Below are positions 34,502-45,971 of a DNA stretch of 64,000 nt, one piece after another. The translations under genes and the position numbers were made by a program. The stretch lies in the NCBI RefSeq assembly GCF_900496995.4, contig NC_044004.1, positions 84,637,538 to 84,701,537 of the forward strand, written 5' to 3'. The notes under the pieces were generated by a model. The model had not been told where the DNA came from and made no database searches. It was given only the letters and a program-made list of their open reading frames with translations. The stretch comes from Aquila chrysaetos chrysaetos. Lineage: Eukaryota > Chordata > Aves > Accipitriformes > Accipitridae. The first letter of the stretch is position 1, and the number at the start of each line of letters is the position of its first letter.

Positions 34502-36189
34502 AAATGCTGATGGAATGGGTAGCATTTGCACCTCCGGACTAAATGATGAACGCAAGCAGCTACAGTTTTAGCAGTAAAGGCAAAACTTGGCCTGGGTATA
34601 ACAGCAGACTCTTGTGCAAGGAGTTGAGATGAGTTGTCTCTAAAGTCTTCCGGCACTGTATGTGTTTGAGACTGGACTCAACGGCTTGGAGCGTACCTAC
34701 GTAGTGGCACGTAAAACTCATTATTGACATCACCACCGGTGTGTGGATGCTGGAAGAGGGTCTACGTGATATTAATTCTACCTAATTAGCGTAAGGCTAC
34801 ATTACAGTTTGTTACTCATCTGCTTTGTTTCTGCATTTTCTCCTGTAAGGGATCTTTCTTTTCAAAATGCTTTCACATACTGGAGTAAATAAATTTGTCT
34901 TATATGTATCACCCTGTGCGCATGTGCATATGCGTTGTTTGTTCTGTTACCTATTTCGAGCTCGCTACAGATCACGGTAAGTTTACTCTGCCCTTTGAGG
35001 GAAGTGATTTCAAACAGCCGGTGCAAAGTTAAAGTACACGCTCTTGAGTATCAGTGATGCTTTTGGCATCTGGAAAGCTAGGACAAAGTCAGCAAGAGTA
35101 AAAAGTCTTCAAGTGGCCTAAGAAAGCACGGCCACTTGATATTCCTCGTTGCTTCTTGTTCCCTTTGACTCCTTCTGTGTCACAACTTTTGTTTTGTTTG
35201 GTTTTGGTTTTGGTTTGGTTTTTTTTCAGTGCAGAAGGTAGCATTTAAAACAGATGACCTCCTGGGCTTTTTTATAAAAATAGTCTTTATAGTCACCATT
35301 ATATATTGCAGCCCTGGTTCTGTGCTGGTAGAACCAGTTCGGAGTCAGTTTCTGTTTGCTTTGTTTGTTTGTTATCTTCTATCATTATAGCACAGTTTTG
35401 GATCTTGCAGTATCTGCTTTTCCTCCTCCTGCTTGACAATAGTGTAAAACCAACTGTGCACCTCAACAAATCTTAATCAGCTCCAAGTTTTGAAAGTAAT
35501 GGGCCAGAGCCTGCTGTCAGTTTTAGGGCATATAGTTCCAATGGCAACTTTATGGCTTGCTTGTCACTAGAAACAGAAAGGTTTCAAATAGGTGTGGGTG
35601 TAAACCCCAAATTTGGCAAGTTTCCCTGTAAACCTCCAGGCTGGATTCTGGAATCAGATACCAACTTTTTACTAAAACTGTACCTGCTGTTTTCCCCAGA
35701 CCAAGATTTTGCCTAAGCAGGTGCTATGCAAAATCTGAGGGTTTCAACGCTTGGCCCGACAGCAAGCAGCTTTCTCAAAATGCAGGTTATCAAACATAGA
35801 ACGCAGCAGCCAGTATGGAGAAAAGCATACTGCGGAAGTCAAAAGGTTTCAGATAAGACATTCTTAAATTTAAAGTGTCACTACCAGCAAGAGAGAATGG
35901 TAGTGCTGTCTGTGTGTGTCAGCCTTAGGAAGAGAATGCCTGTCTCCTGAATTGCTGTCCAATGTAACAGCAAGATCATCCTGTTTTTGAAATGATGGCA
36001 TTTTAATCAATTGGAAAAAGCAGCTTGAGCTGGCAAAGTTCCTCTTCTTTCTCCCCCTTTTTTTCTCCCCTTTCCAACACTCATTCAGCGCAGCTAAACT
36101 GTGGCCAGAAAGATTTTGCAGAGAGCAGTTCCAACAATATTCTCTCCAGAACTGAGACACCCTCCGCTCCTTATTTCTGCCAGCAGCAA

Positions 36190-36610
36190 ATTTTTAGGAG
36201 TGATTTATAAAGTCCCGGGCCTGGGGGCTTTGTAATGGAAATGCTGACAGACCCTTAACTGTAGCATTGTGAAATGCAATGCTGTAATACAATGAATAAT
36301 ATTCATGAATCTGCCATAATGCTGGATATTATCACTCATTACCATTGTAAGAAAGGGGTGATTAAACTAATAGTTACTGAGAGACATTTCTGGTGACAGG
36401 AGGCAATGATTAGAATGAACTGACTTCAATATACATTTAGAACTGGGAATAATGGGATGTGGCAGGAAGCCAATAAGTGAACATGGCCCACAGCTCTGAT
36501 CAATGAATTACTTTTTTTCCGCTTTACAGCAGTACATGGTGTTTAATGAAAAATCAATAGCCCCCTGTAATTCAAAACCGTAATCAATCGTTTGACCTGA
36601 AGCTTTCCCT
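36190..36610. promoter_or_regulatory. Candidate conserved noncoding element (enhancer-like)
   Basis: AT-rich and motif-dense: a SOX-type CCATTGT at 36342-36348, PBX/MEIS-type ATCAATA at 36553-36559 and ATCAATC at 36583-36589, repeated TAAT/ATTA cores, and a short inverted repeat at 36263-36283. It has no open frame and no simple repeat. Inference from texture. Confidence 0.35.
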
Positions 36611-39600
36611 TTTTTTCTTTTTTCCTTTCCCCGCCTCCCCTACCAGGGAAGATGTCTTCGGCTGATGACGCAGTTCAATTGCAAGGCGCAGTACTTGATG
36701 AGGCTCGCGGAAGGAACCTGAGACAGGTCTGCTGCCATCTATACCAGCCGCAACATGTATATTTATATGGAAAATCTGGGGATGGACTCGGTCAGATGTT
36801 GCTGCAGCCTCGCCGTCCTTCTGCCACAGCCGAGATCGGAAGGTGAAATGAGACCTCTTTGCTCCTGCTTCACTCTCTCATCACTAGCCGCAAGGAGTTT
36901 TATGGCAATTGGTCCTGTTCAGATCCGGCATGAAGGCATCTGTGGCCCAAGGCAAGTTGAGAATGGTTGGCCCCTTTCTTCAGGCTGCAGCGGCTCTTGC
37001 AACCCGAGTCAAGAAACACTTTTGCTGCCCCAGGCAGCTGCCTTCCCTGCCTGTGTGAGAGACAGCCTGTGTCCTGTGCCTGTCAAGGCTGTCAGAGGTG
37101 TTTATTTTTAACAACAGGGGCAGGGACGAACTTGGTGTCGGAAATAGGTGGGAAATCCACCTGGGCCATTAGTGCCTGTTGACTTAGGAAGAAAGATACA
37201 TAACTCTGGGTGTTGGGGCAGGTTCTGTTATGTATTACAGGGAAAAGTTTTCCGTCTGACTTTTGCTGTGAAGTTGAAGAGATGTTGTTGGGAATGCTAT
37301 CTATCCAGGGTCTTACTGGGCTAAACTGATAGCAGGTGTGACGTTGGGCTTATGTGCAATTGCTCCTGATTTGGGTCAGTGAGAATAGGAAGAAAAATAA
37401 GTCTGGCGTGTCTCAGCAGCACCTTGTTAAAAAGGTTAGTGAAGCTGATGAGCAGCATTTTCATCCCAAGGATGACCCATTTCTATGAACCAATCACAAA
37501 ACCCTACCCTCAGCAAGTTCCCAGCAAGGACAGATTTTGGAAAGCTAAGGTTTTACTTGAGAGCTACTTGAGTGGGTTTTTTTCTTCTCTTTTTTGTGTG
37601 TCTTTCCTCTCCCTAGCTGGCTTCTTGCTGTAGTCTTGTCACCAACTACCAGAATCAAACATCGTCTCCCAGGGAAGAAAATGAAGCATCGACAATGGCA
37701 AAGACCTGCCTACTGCAGGATTGTTCCTAACAGCCTGTTCCTGACTGTTTTACTCAGCCTACTTCTAAATGATTCAGTGACAAAACGTCACCCTTTTCCA
37801 TTCCAAGACAGCTCGTAAATGGGAAGGTTTTTGCTCATAACCTAAGCTCTAAGATACCGTCTCAGTATGTTGGTTTTGGTCCCTCCTTAACCACTGAGTA
37901 ACCGGTTTTCTTCCTTGATGCATTAGAAAGATAAATGGGTTAAGCTAAAATTTACAGCATCTCTCTGGCTCCTCGCTCCCCACACCCACCCCTACCCCCC
38001 TGCTATTTGTTGTAGCGCATGAAGAGAAGAGAGCAAGCGTGTCTCTTGGGTTTGACGGCTCCCTTCTGCTTCTCTGTCTTCTGTGGCCGCTGCTTTGCCT
38101 GTTAGCTGAATGGCTGATTTCCTGGCACAGAGACAACGCAGGTCCCTTGGCGGGAAGCTGAGCACACGCAGTATTGCCAAGCAACACTTTCCCATGGATT
38201 GTGTGTGCCACAACTCTTGCTTGGTGTCATGTGCTGCAGTCTTCTGATTTTTCTTTCCATCCGGCGAAAATGCATACGCCTCGGGATGCGGGAGTGAGTG
38301 GGTAGGAATGGGATCTTAGCGGGCTGGGGGAAATACTAGGGTGGAGGGGCCAGGTTTCCGTACAGGCACAGATTTAGACAGAAGAGCGTGTGTATTTTGG
38401 TCTGTTTCAGAGCTTTGGGTGGAAGCTGGACCATGAAAGAATATTCCATGGCATAGCTGCACACATGCCTATATGCCTCTCTCGTGAGAGCGTCGATTGC
38501 TTCCCTGTCCACTGACGCGCAGGGCCGGCATCTGTCATTGCACTCTACAAACCTCGGCTAGACGCGGCAGGTATGGCCCCGGAGGCAGGCTAATCTGAGG
38601 TGAAAACAAAGTGCTTTGAGCAGGTCTTCCACACTACTGATCTAGGTTCTCGCTCTTTCTCCTTCGCTCTCTCAACAGCACTCTACCTTAAACGACTGGT
38701 GTTCCCTGTGTAACATCTTACTGGCTTCTTTGCTTTGAAAACACTAGTCTTGGTTTGAGGAGAAGCTCCTTGTATTTTTAGATTGCTCTTGAGACGTAGT
38801 GGTGGAGGGAAAAGGAGTTCGTTGGAACGTGGGGAAAATTGAGGCGGTCCTTGCGGGACTGCACAGCAAACAAGCTGCACAAGGAAAACCAGAAGATCCC
38901 CTTTGTTGAGTATTTACCAGTGGCCTATGCATTTGTTAATTGTTCTGTTCTCATATGGAAAATATGACCCATCCTGTAATAGCTTGTTTGGAGTTAGACC
39001 TTGCTCTCTACTTGGAATCCATTGCAGGTGTGCGTGCTGATATAACCAAGGACTTACTCTGCTGTGTAGGAATGAGTTTGGGTTCTGGACTTCTCTGGTC
39101 CGAAAGGGCTGAAAAGATGATTCCTTGTCCTGTCCTAAAGCTATTGAGACTTGGAACAAGGGGAGTGGATTTCACCCAGAAAGAACATGTTCTGGGATAG
39201 CTGAGCAGCAGTAATTTGGGGTCCGTTCCTGAAACCGTTCCCGAACTGGGAGAGAGAACTGAACGCAGCACTCAAAACATACACGCTTGTTTTATATGTC
39301 CTGTTGGGCGCTGAAGACACACTTAACGGCTTTTATTCCTCTTCAATTCCGGTAGCCTGAGTAGCGACACTGTTGTGCTGCTACGGGCGCAAGCCAAGCG
39401 GTCTCTGCTGTGGCTCCTTTTCTGTCCTGTAGTTCCCAGACCTTCACTGATGTTTAGTCTGAAAGAGGACTGGACAAGGGCTTTGGGATTTGGCTTCAGG
39501 AGAGATGATCCCTTAAATGTAAGGAAAATGGAAAGAATGAAACCATCTTTCCTTGAGGGCTCGCTCCCCACTGCCACCGCCGAGCCTGCCAACAGAGCCA

Positions 39601-40060
39601 CATCCGTGGCTCTGAGCTGTCCACCCGGTCACTGGAACAGTGGGTACCAGGTACCAGCTCAAATACAGCTGGGAAGCAATAATGCTACTAATAACAGTGT
39701 TGTGAGTCAGAGAGGCAATGAAACTCTCAATCTGGATGTTGCAAACCTCATCCCGCCAATAGAGTGAGTGAATTTGCAGTATCACTGCACTTGCTGCAAT
39801 GGCAGCTTGTCAGGCGGCTACTGGAGCAACGAGAAGCTCTCAAGCTGTGGTAAATACACTCTGCATCGCAATTATGTAACAGACCACGTCCTGTCCCGAG
39901 CTCGTTTGCTAAACAAAAAGGGCCAGCTCCTCCACTGGTGTAAATTGGGGTAGCACCGCTGACTTGGGTGGACGAGGGCTTCACCCTGGGATGATTCTCT
40001 GAAGTCTCGTTATCAATCTTTTCATCTAATCTCATGCCATTGAGAGAGGAACCTGTATTT
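36611..40060. other. Intergenic, no gene seen
   Basis: Mixed-composition sequence with chance open frames, the longest being 130 codons at 39375-39767 on the plus strand, unrecognised. A possible old interspersed repeat at 39920-39990 is listed separately. A strong pyrimidine-rich acceptor-like site ends near 37615, with no convincing partner donor. Confidence 0.55.
39920..39990. repeat. Possible decayed hairpin-type amniote repeat
   Basis: The segment around ctggtgtaaattggggtag resembles, from memory, an old family common in reptiles and birds. In it a 'CAGCTGGTGTAAATTGGCG' arm is followed by 'CTCCACTGACTT' and the arm's reverse complement. The second arm here (gggcttcaccctggg) is decayed. 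I cannot name the family with confidence. Confidence 0.4.
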
Positions 40061-40560
40061 TTACCTTCTGCTGCATGACTTAATTGATTTCTGTTTTTTT
40101 TTAAATACTATTTGTTAATTCACATTGTGTATTTGGGCGACCAATTATATGCATGGCCATATTGTGTGACTGCAGCAGTCTGGTGCAGTGCAAGGAATGC
40201 CACATCATGTGAGACGTTTCATCTCCATGAGTAACCTAGTCACTGTGGTAAATGAATACATGAATACAGTACATCCAGGAGAGATTAAACGTATTGACCG
40301 GTGCCTCTAGTCACCATACAAATGTCATTGTTTTTTAATTCCCCCCCCCTCCCTCCCCCCTCCTCTTCTTGTTTTCCCGACACATTTTGGTCCCCTTTTC
40401 GCTTCTCCCCTTTTCCCTTAAGTAGAGATGACACAGATCAATACCTTTGATGGAAAGTAATAATCAGGCCTATTAAGTGACAAAGGTTTACTCTGTAACA
40501 GCTGTGCTGGCGGGAGAGGAGAGCTTGTCTGACTAATGAATCATGAAACAATCAGGCAGT
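40061..40560. promoter_or_regulatory. AT-rich block, candidate conserved noncoding element
   Basis: Contains TTAATTGATT, CCAATTATATGCAT (octamer/homeodomain-like) and CATTGTG cores. It is interrupted by a C-rich tract at 40341-40366. No open frame. Inference from texture. Confidence 0.25.
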
Positions 40561-40679
40561 AGCCATTTGTGTTTAGATCTGTAAATATGGTGTGGTTCAA
40601 GTGCCAGACCATCTCCAGCACTCCAGCTGGGGGCACAGATGGTCCACATTCAGAACAGCACAAGTGTAAAGAAAAGCTT

Positions 40680-40690
40680 CCCCCCCCCCC
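40680..40690. repeat. Poly(C) tract, 11 bases
   Basis: An uninterrupted C run within a wider CT-rich stretch (40677-40715). Confidence 0.9.
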
Positions 40691-42286
40691 TTCCCCGTCT
40701 CCCTCTCTGTCCCATACTGCCCCTCTCAAAGGAACAGATCAGCTAGCTTGAGGATAAACTTGTGTTGCGGGCAGGAGTCGTAACATTGGCCTTTCAGACT
40801 GAGCAACTTGCAGCAAAATGCGTGCTCCCTTGCTTGTCCAAGGGGGGGAAAAAGCCAGGAAAACCCTCCTGTCCTATATGCTGTGCAAGTCCTACATTTT
40901 GGACTAAAAATTGGGGTTTGTTCCTTGCTTTCTACCCCTTTGATTTCTTTTACTGACAGATTTCCTCCTGAAAGGCACGATGACGTCGACTTGTTAGCTC
41001 CTAAAGGGCAAGTGAGTGACACGTCAGGAATTCAAAGCTAATGCGCAGGAGCTCAGGCCCAGCGAGAGAGGGAGAGAAATAAAGTTGTCAGGGAGTTCAA
41101 GCTGTTTCCACTCTCCTGACTTCAGCTGAGAGTGCTGCCCCCAGTACTGGTGGCTGATGCAGCTTTTCCCTTTGCCTCCTATGGGAGGCCAGGATCCCAC
41201 CTGACACTGAAGGTGCTTCTGATTCTTCCCCCCACCATCCCTGTGCCCCCTGCAAGAGCTGGTACCGTGATAATGAATACATGTTAAGCGCTTTCTCACC
41301 TGCAAGGAAAACAGCAAATCAAGTAGCCCTGTTTATGCAAAGTGTAAGGAAGTAAAATTTTGACAAGTTTCGCTGTTTTAAATACAGACTTCAGTGCAGT
41401 GAATTAGAGACCTGCTTTTTCTGCTTTTTTTTCCCACTGACGGAACTCCAGAGAATACACACAATGGGAGAAGGTATAATACAGAAATAATAACAATTTC
41501 AGGCCACGAAGATCTCCCTTTAATCGGTGTGTGCCGTTGGATGCTTAATTGCCCATTGCAAGTCAGCTTACTACTCTGGAACATTTATTTTCTTTCACAG
41601 CATGTATACATGTTTGTATGTATGTGTGTGCGTTTATAAATACATGCAATACATTTGCTTTCTGCAAGCTCCTTAATCCAAGCCTTTTGGAGCTGTACCT
41701 CAGTTTGGCTTAGGGAAAGAGGCTATTGCTGCAGTGGGGCAGTTGCTATCGCAAATATGTATTCTTTGGACATGGTTCGGATTTCTTTTGCTGCAAATGG
41801 GTAATTTAGCACAAGATGAAACAAAGGAATAGCTTTGTGTATGGCATACCAAAATTCACTTGCTGGCCGAAGCGTGGAAGTGACAAAGGCAGAAACAGGT
41901 GAGTTTGCAGCGCACCGATTGCCTGGGATTAGTGCTTTTTGGAGTAGTGAGGCTGTGTTGCTGAGATGATGTTTGCATAAATATATATGCCTGTCTCTAC
42001 CCTGCTAGAATTATAGGGTGTATTTGAAAGCGTTTAAAAAATATTTTCATTGTCTTTTTGCTGTCTTCTAACAGGGGAGATGGTGGTGAGATACCATTGT
42101 CCGGATTGGTCAGTGGGAGGAAATGGTGAATTATTAGCACTGTGATCTGCTCTTCGAACCTCGCTCAAGAAGGTAGTACTGGCAGAAGTGAGGGTATGAC
42201 TTGCCGTTCTTATTTTAGTATTTATTTATTTTAGGAGTATCAGGTTAGCTAACATCTCTGCTCATTGTTGTTGATTCCTTTTACAG

Positions 42287-42467
42287 ACTGCCACTCCCTC
42301 AGCAGCTCCCTGGCAGCTGTGAGGAACTGTTACCTTTGAGGAAATGTCTTTCCAGCGGGTCTTGCCTGAGGCTCCAGCTCCGCCTAGGCAATCCTGTATG
42401 CTTTTGCTCTTGTTCTGTGCTGCATCTTCTGTGATGATTCCTGCTCAGACAGCAACACGCTGCAAAC
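42287..42467 (+). other. Exon-like segment with good splice signals
   Basis: It is bounded by TGATTCCTTTTACAG on the left and AAAC|GTAAGTCAG on the right, 181 bases. No frame gives a recognisable protein. A second acceptor-donor pair follows closely (CTGCATTCTAG ending 42614; CCGG|GTAAGT, intron start 42678). If real, both are more likely noncoding RNA exons. Chance is a strong alternative. Confidence 0.18.
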
Positions 42468-44090
42468 GTAAGTCAGTGAAGGCATTTCACCTGTTGGTAG
42501 TTTATGCTTATTTTACTCTTGCTGTATAAAAAACTGTACAGGGCACGAGGCAGTGAAAAGACGCATCCCCATTGTCATTCGAAAAACAGGTAGGTTTCTG
42601 TGCCTGCATTCTAGCTGCTCTGGCAGCCTACAAAGGCCAGAAACATGTAAAGCCGTGTGGTGTCCAAAACCTTCCGGGTAAGTCACCCCATCAGCTGCTT
42701 GAAGGTTGAAACATGTGCAAAGAATGGAGCAGACTGTGGACACTTATCCTGTAAAGTCTGCTTTCTGTTATACAGAAGAAAAAAATCGGAGGGGGCTCTG
42801 TGAACAGATCTCTGCTGGTAGGCCCAAGAGTTGAAGTTGGTCTTTTTCTCTTCCTTACAAAGGGTCAGAATACGGATCTCATCATGAGCACTCCCTGCTC
42901 AGTACAAATGACCTAAAATGTTGTGGGATTCAATCACCTGCTTTTCAGACTCTATGAAGTGCGCTCTGTGAGTTTAGTTATGCTAAAGAACTATACGGAC
43001 CTGTTTGAATTGCAGAAATGGTGGCACTGTCAACAGGAGAGCGTGATGGTTAGCTTGACTCGAGATGTTTTTTCATTGCTCAGTGTCCTAGTGGAAGGCT
43101 GTTTTTGACTCTGATACTCACTCTCCCTCTGTTGGGTGAAAAGGGCTTCGGGGCTGAGGTTACTACAGACCGGCACATCTCGGTGCAATTCCTTCACAGA
43201 AAGAAAGTTCCTGAACCTGAAAGAAAGTATCTGATTTCTGTTTCTCAACTGAATTGGAGAGGAGTGTATGGCACTGGGAAAAATACTTTTTTTTCAGATG
43301 ACTTGAAAAAAAGAAAGCTGTTTAAGGTGTAAAATGAAGCCAAGGTGAGCAAAAGCACTGAAGAGGCACATGAAGTCTGCCTAACGCCAGCCACAGCACA
43401 GTCCTTCAGCGGCCGTAGGTTGCTGGGTAGTCCTCCTGATGTACAGGAAAGAGGTTTGGCTTCTTGTCCGTCGAGGGCTCGGCCCACGATGTTTACCCTT
43501 GCAGAGCTTTTGCACGAGTGTTTCAAAGTCCGTCAGCCTTGATAACTCAGGATGACATAGTCTGAAATAGGGATAAAGGGCAAAAGGGAAGAGGGAGCGG
43601 ACTTTTCTCTTTTTTCCTTTCTTTTTTTAAGCCATTATTTTGTGTGGACAAAGGAGCAAGTTTGCCAAAACCCTAAGAAATACAGATTTTGTGGACTTTG
43701 ACAATAGTACCATTCTTTCCAAAAATCACATTATGTCCCACCTCATTTGAGCTGTTGAATGGTTATGTCATGCAAAAAGGTGGATGAGAGAGAAAAGCCC
43801 CCAAACTCTTTCAGCTAGATCAGTGCAATCCATAAAGCTCACAAAGGTAATTATTCTCTGATTTAAGACCTGCTCTTCTGTTTGCAGTATTATTTGCTTG
43901 CACTGACCAAAATGCTTTTGGGAACAAAAAGAAGTTTAAACTCATGTAAAAATAATTTCTCCAGGAAGTTGTTTTCATCCTTCTCTTGTCCAATAACCCT
44001 TCTTTCTTTTCTTCTTCTTCTTTTGGGGAGGGAAATAATTTCTTTTTTTCTCATGAGCAAGGCTTAATTTTGCTTTTTGAAGGCATCTTC

Positions 44091-44880
44091 TTAGAAAAAG
44101 CAACTGGGGCCGTGCACAGCTGGCTTTTGAAAATGAGTTTCTACTGAAACTTCCCTGCTATTATCTTGACAATCTTATTATTATCAAAGCCTGCAAATAT
44201 TAGGTATGACAATGAATGCTCACGGCAGGGAGGAACATAGCTTGGCCATCAGACGAAGGGGGCCACTAACAATTGTGCCCCCTGTTGCAAAAGCCGTAAT
44301 AATTTAATATTCTCATACTGGGAGTCTCCATTTTCTTTGGCGTGCATAGAGCCGCTGAGTGCGTTGTTTCCTTTTGGCCAAATCACAAGGGCCGTTCCTT
44401 GAACATTTTGCAAGACTTCAAATAGAGGATCATGCTGATAATGACTTCGGGGCAGGATTTTTTAAATTTTTTTTTTTTTTTTTTATCTTAGGAATAAATG
44501 ATTTAACTATTAAACTGAGTCAGGCCTCTAGCTTTTGAATATAATTTATTTCAAGGTTGTGTTAAACTTGTTAGTAGATCAACCGTTTTTCTTCTTTTGC
44601 CAACCTGCTTAGCAAAAAATAGGGAAGACAAATCAGCTAAATGTCATCGCCTTGGTGTATTTGAAGTGTCACATATTGTAATCATTAACTACCAGCTGCA
44701 TTATCTGGATATGGGTTTTATTTTTTAGGACTGTGTTTATTCTCCGCTACTAAAATTCATCAGCATATAGCAGGACATGTTAAATGTCTCATTTTAAAGA
44801 CAAATAACTTGGCAAATTGGTCAATTAGGTGATTTTAATGGATGTTCTCGCTTCTTTGCACAAATCTGCTAGCTCGTATA
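44091..44880. promoter_or_regulatory. Candidate conserved noncoding element with paired CTCF-like cores
   Basis: Contains a TCF/LEF-type ATCAAAG at 44183-44189, an octamer-like CTGCAAATA, and two CTCF-like cores facing each other at 44257-44287. The block has many AAT/ATT cores and no open frame. A T18 run at 44467-44484 interrupts it. Inference from motif density. Confidence 0.35.
44467..44484. repeat. Poly(T) tract, 18 bases
   Basis: An uninterrupted T run preceded by TTTAAA. Confidence 0.9.
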
Positions 44881-45947
44881 GAAGTCAAACATCAGGACTT
44901 CCATCTTCCTGGAAGACTGGCCCTTCAAAACCAATTTGTTCCATATCCACTTTTAGTCCTGTTCTGATGCGTAGAGGAGGAACTGTACAGAGAGTGAGCT
45001 AAGCCTGGCAAAACTGGCTACTTAAGATGAATTCGCTGTAGCACGCGAATCAACAGTTCAGTCGCTTCCAGCCATCAGAAACCACTTTGCTGTTTTTAAG
45101 TGGAATACCTAGGAAACACAGCCCTGGGCCAGGACTGTTGTCCTCAACAGGGCATAGGTTTACCTGTTTATAGTATAAGAAGGCTCAGTAGTAAATTGTT
45201 ATTTATCAACTGAACTAAAGGAGCAGGGGCGATATGTGAAAAATTGCAGGCAGTAACTGCCGCTAACTGGTCATTTAAAAGCTGTTACGAGGAGTTATCT
45301 CTTTCTCTTCCTCACCTTATGCTTGTGTGTGTGTCTGCGCGCATACAGAGCGCATAAAATTTTGCAAGTAGATACGCACCTGAAAAATGTTAAAGATAGC
45401 TTAGGCAAAGTTCACCAATAAATATAGTGTTACAGTTTTAAACACATGCTGGAGATTCCCATGACCACAGGGGTCCTGCCTCTTGTTTAACAGCCTGGTG
45501 GTCTGAAACATCAAGGTCAGAGTGCATCTATTGGTCTGTGTGTCTATTGTCTGCACTTCTAACTTAGGCTGGTGAAAAGGATAATCATGTCTGAGCCAAC
45601 CTCCGCTTCCAAGCCTGCACCATTTGAAGCCTGTTCATGAATTATTATGGGGAGATACTTATGCTGGGTGGCCATTTAGAGACAAGGCAGAGAGGCCTCT
45701 TTCTCCAAATGTGGGTACCGGGAACAAGGTTTGGGTTAAGTCAGCTGGGGCATCGGGGTTAACACCCTTGATCTTCCTTTGTTGAAAGTTGTGGGATTTT
45801 TGGCACGCAGAAAGCCAGGGTAGGGAATTCCTGCATTTCCCTGGGGTTTACCAGTGTCCTGGCAGCAGAGACACAAGCCTGCATGCATACAAGGTTGCCA
45901 TTCATTTTTATCGAGAAGGTAAGACCTCTTCTCCTGCAGCAGGTATG

Positions 45948-45971
45948 TATCACACATATATCACACATATA
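45948..45971. repeat. 11-base tandem repeat
   Basis: ATCACACATAT occurs twice in direct succession, with a partial flanking copy. Confidence 0.8.

Larger units (their letters stand above)
30131..36189. other. Intergenic, no gene seen; one exon-like segment
   Basis: Apparently unique sequence with short chance open frames. Small structures include an imperfect 29-base direct repeat of TGAATCCGAGC (32883 and 32912), a 16-base tandem duplication at 34473-34501 and a GT-rich, T-rich stretch at 35188-35228. An exon-like segment at 33946-34184 is listed separately. A YY1-like AAGATGGCT lies near 31899. Confidence 0.55.
40561..44090. other. Intergenic, no gene seen; one exon-like segment
   Basis: Unique-looking sequence with short open frames only. 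Contains the exon-like segment 42287-42467 and a TGTATG/TGTG-type microsatellite near 41604-41632. Confidence 0.55.

Noticed and set aside
39375-39767. A 130-codon plus-strand open frame
   Set aside because: It has no recognisable family, and a minus-strand frame overlaps it. One frame of this length is expected by chance in 58 kb.
45948-45971. A CRISPR-like direct repeat
   Set aside because: Only two adjacent 11-base copies without spacers, in vertebrate DNA. It is a simple tandem repeat.
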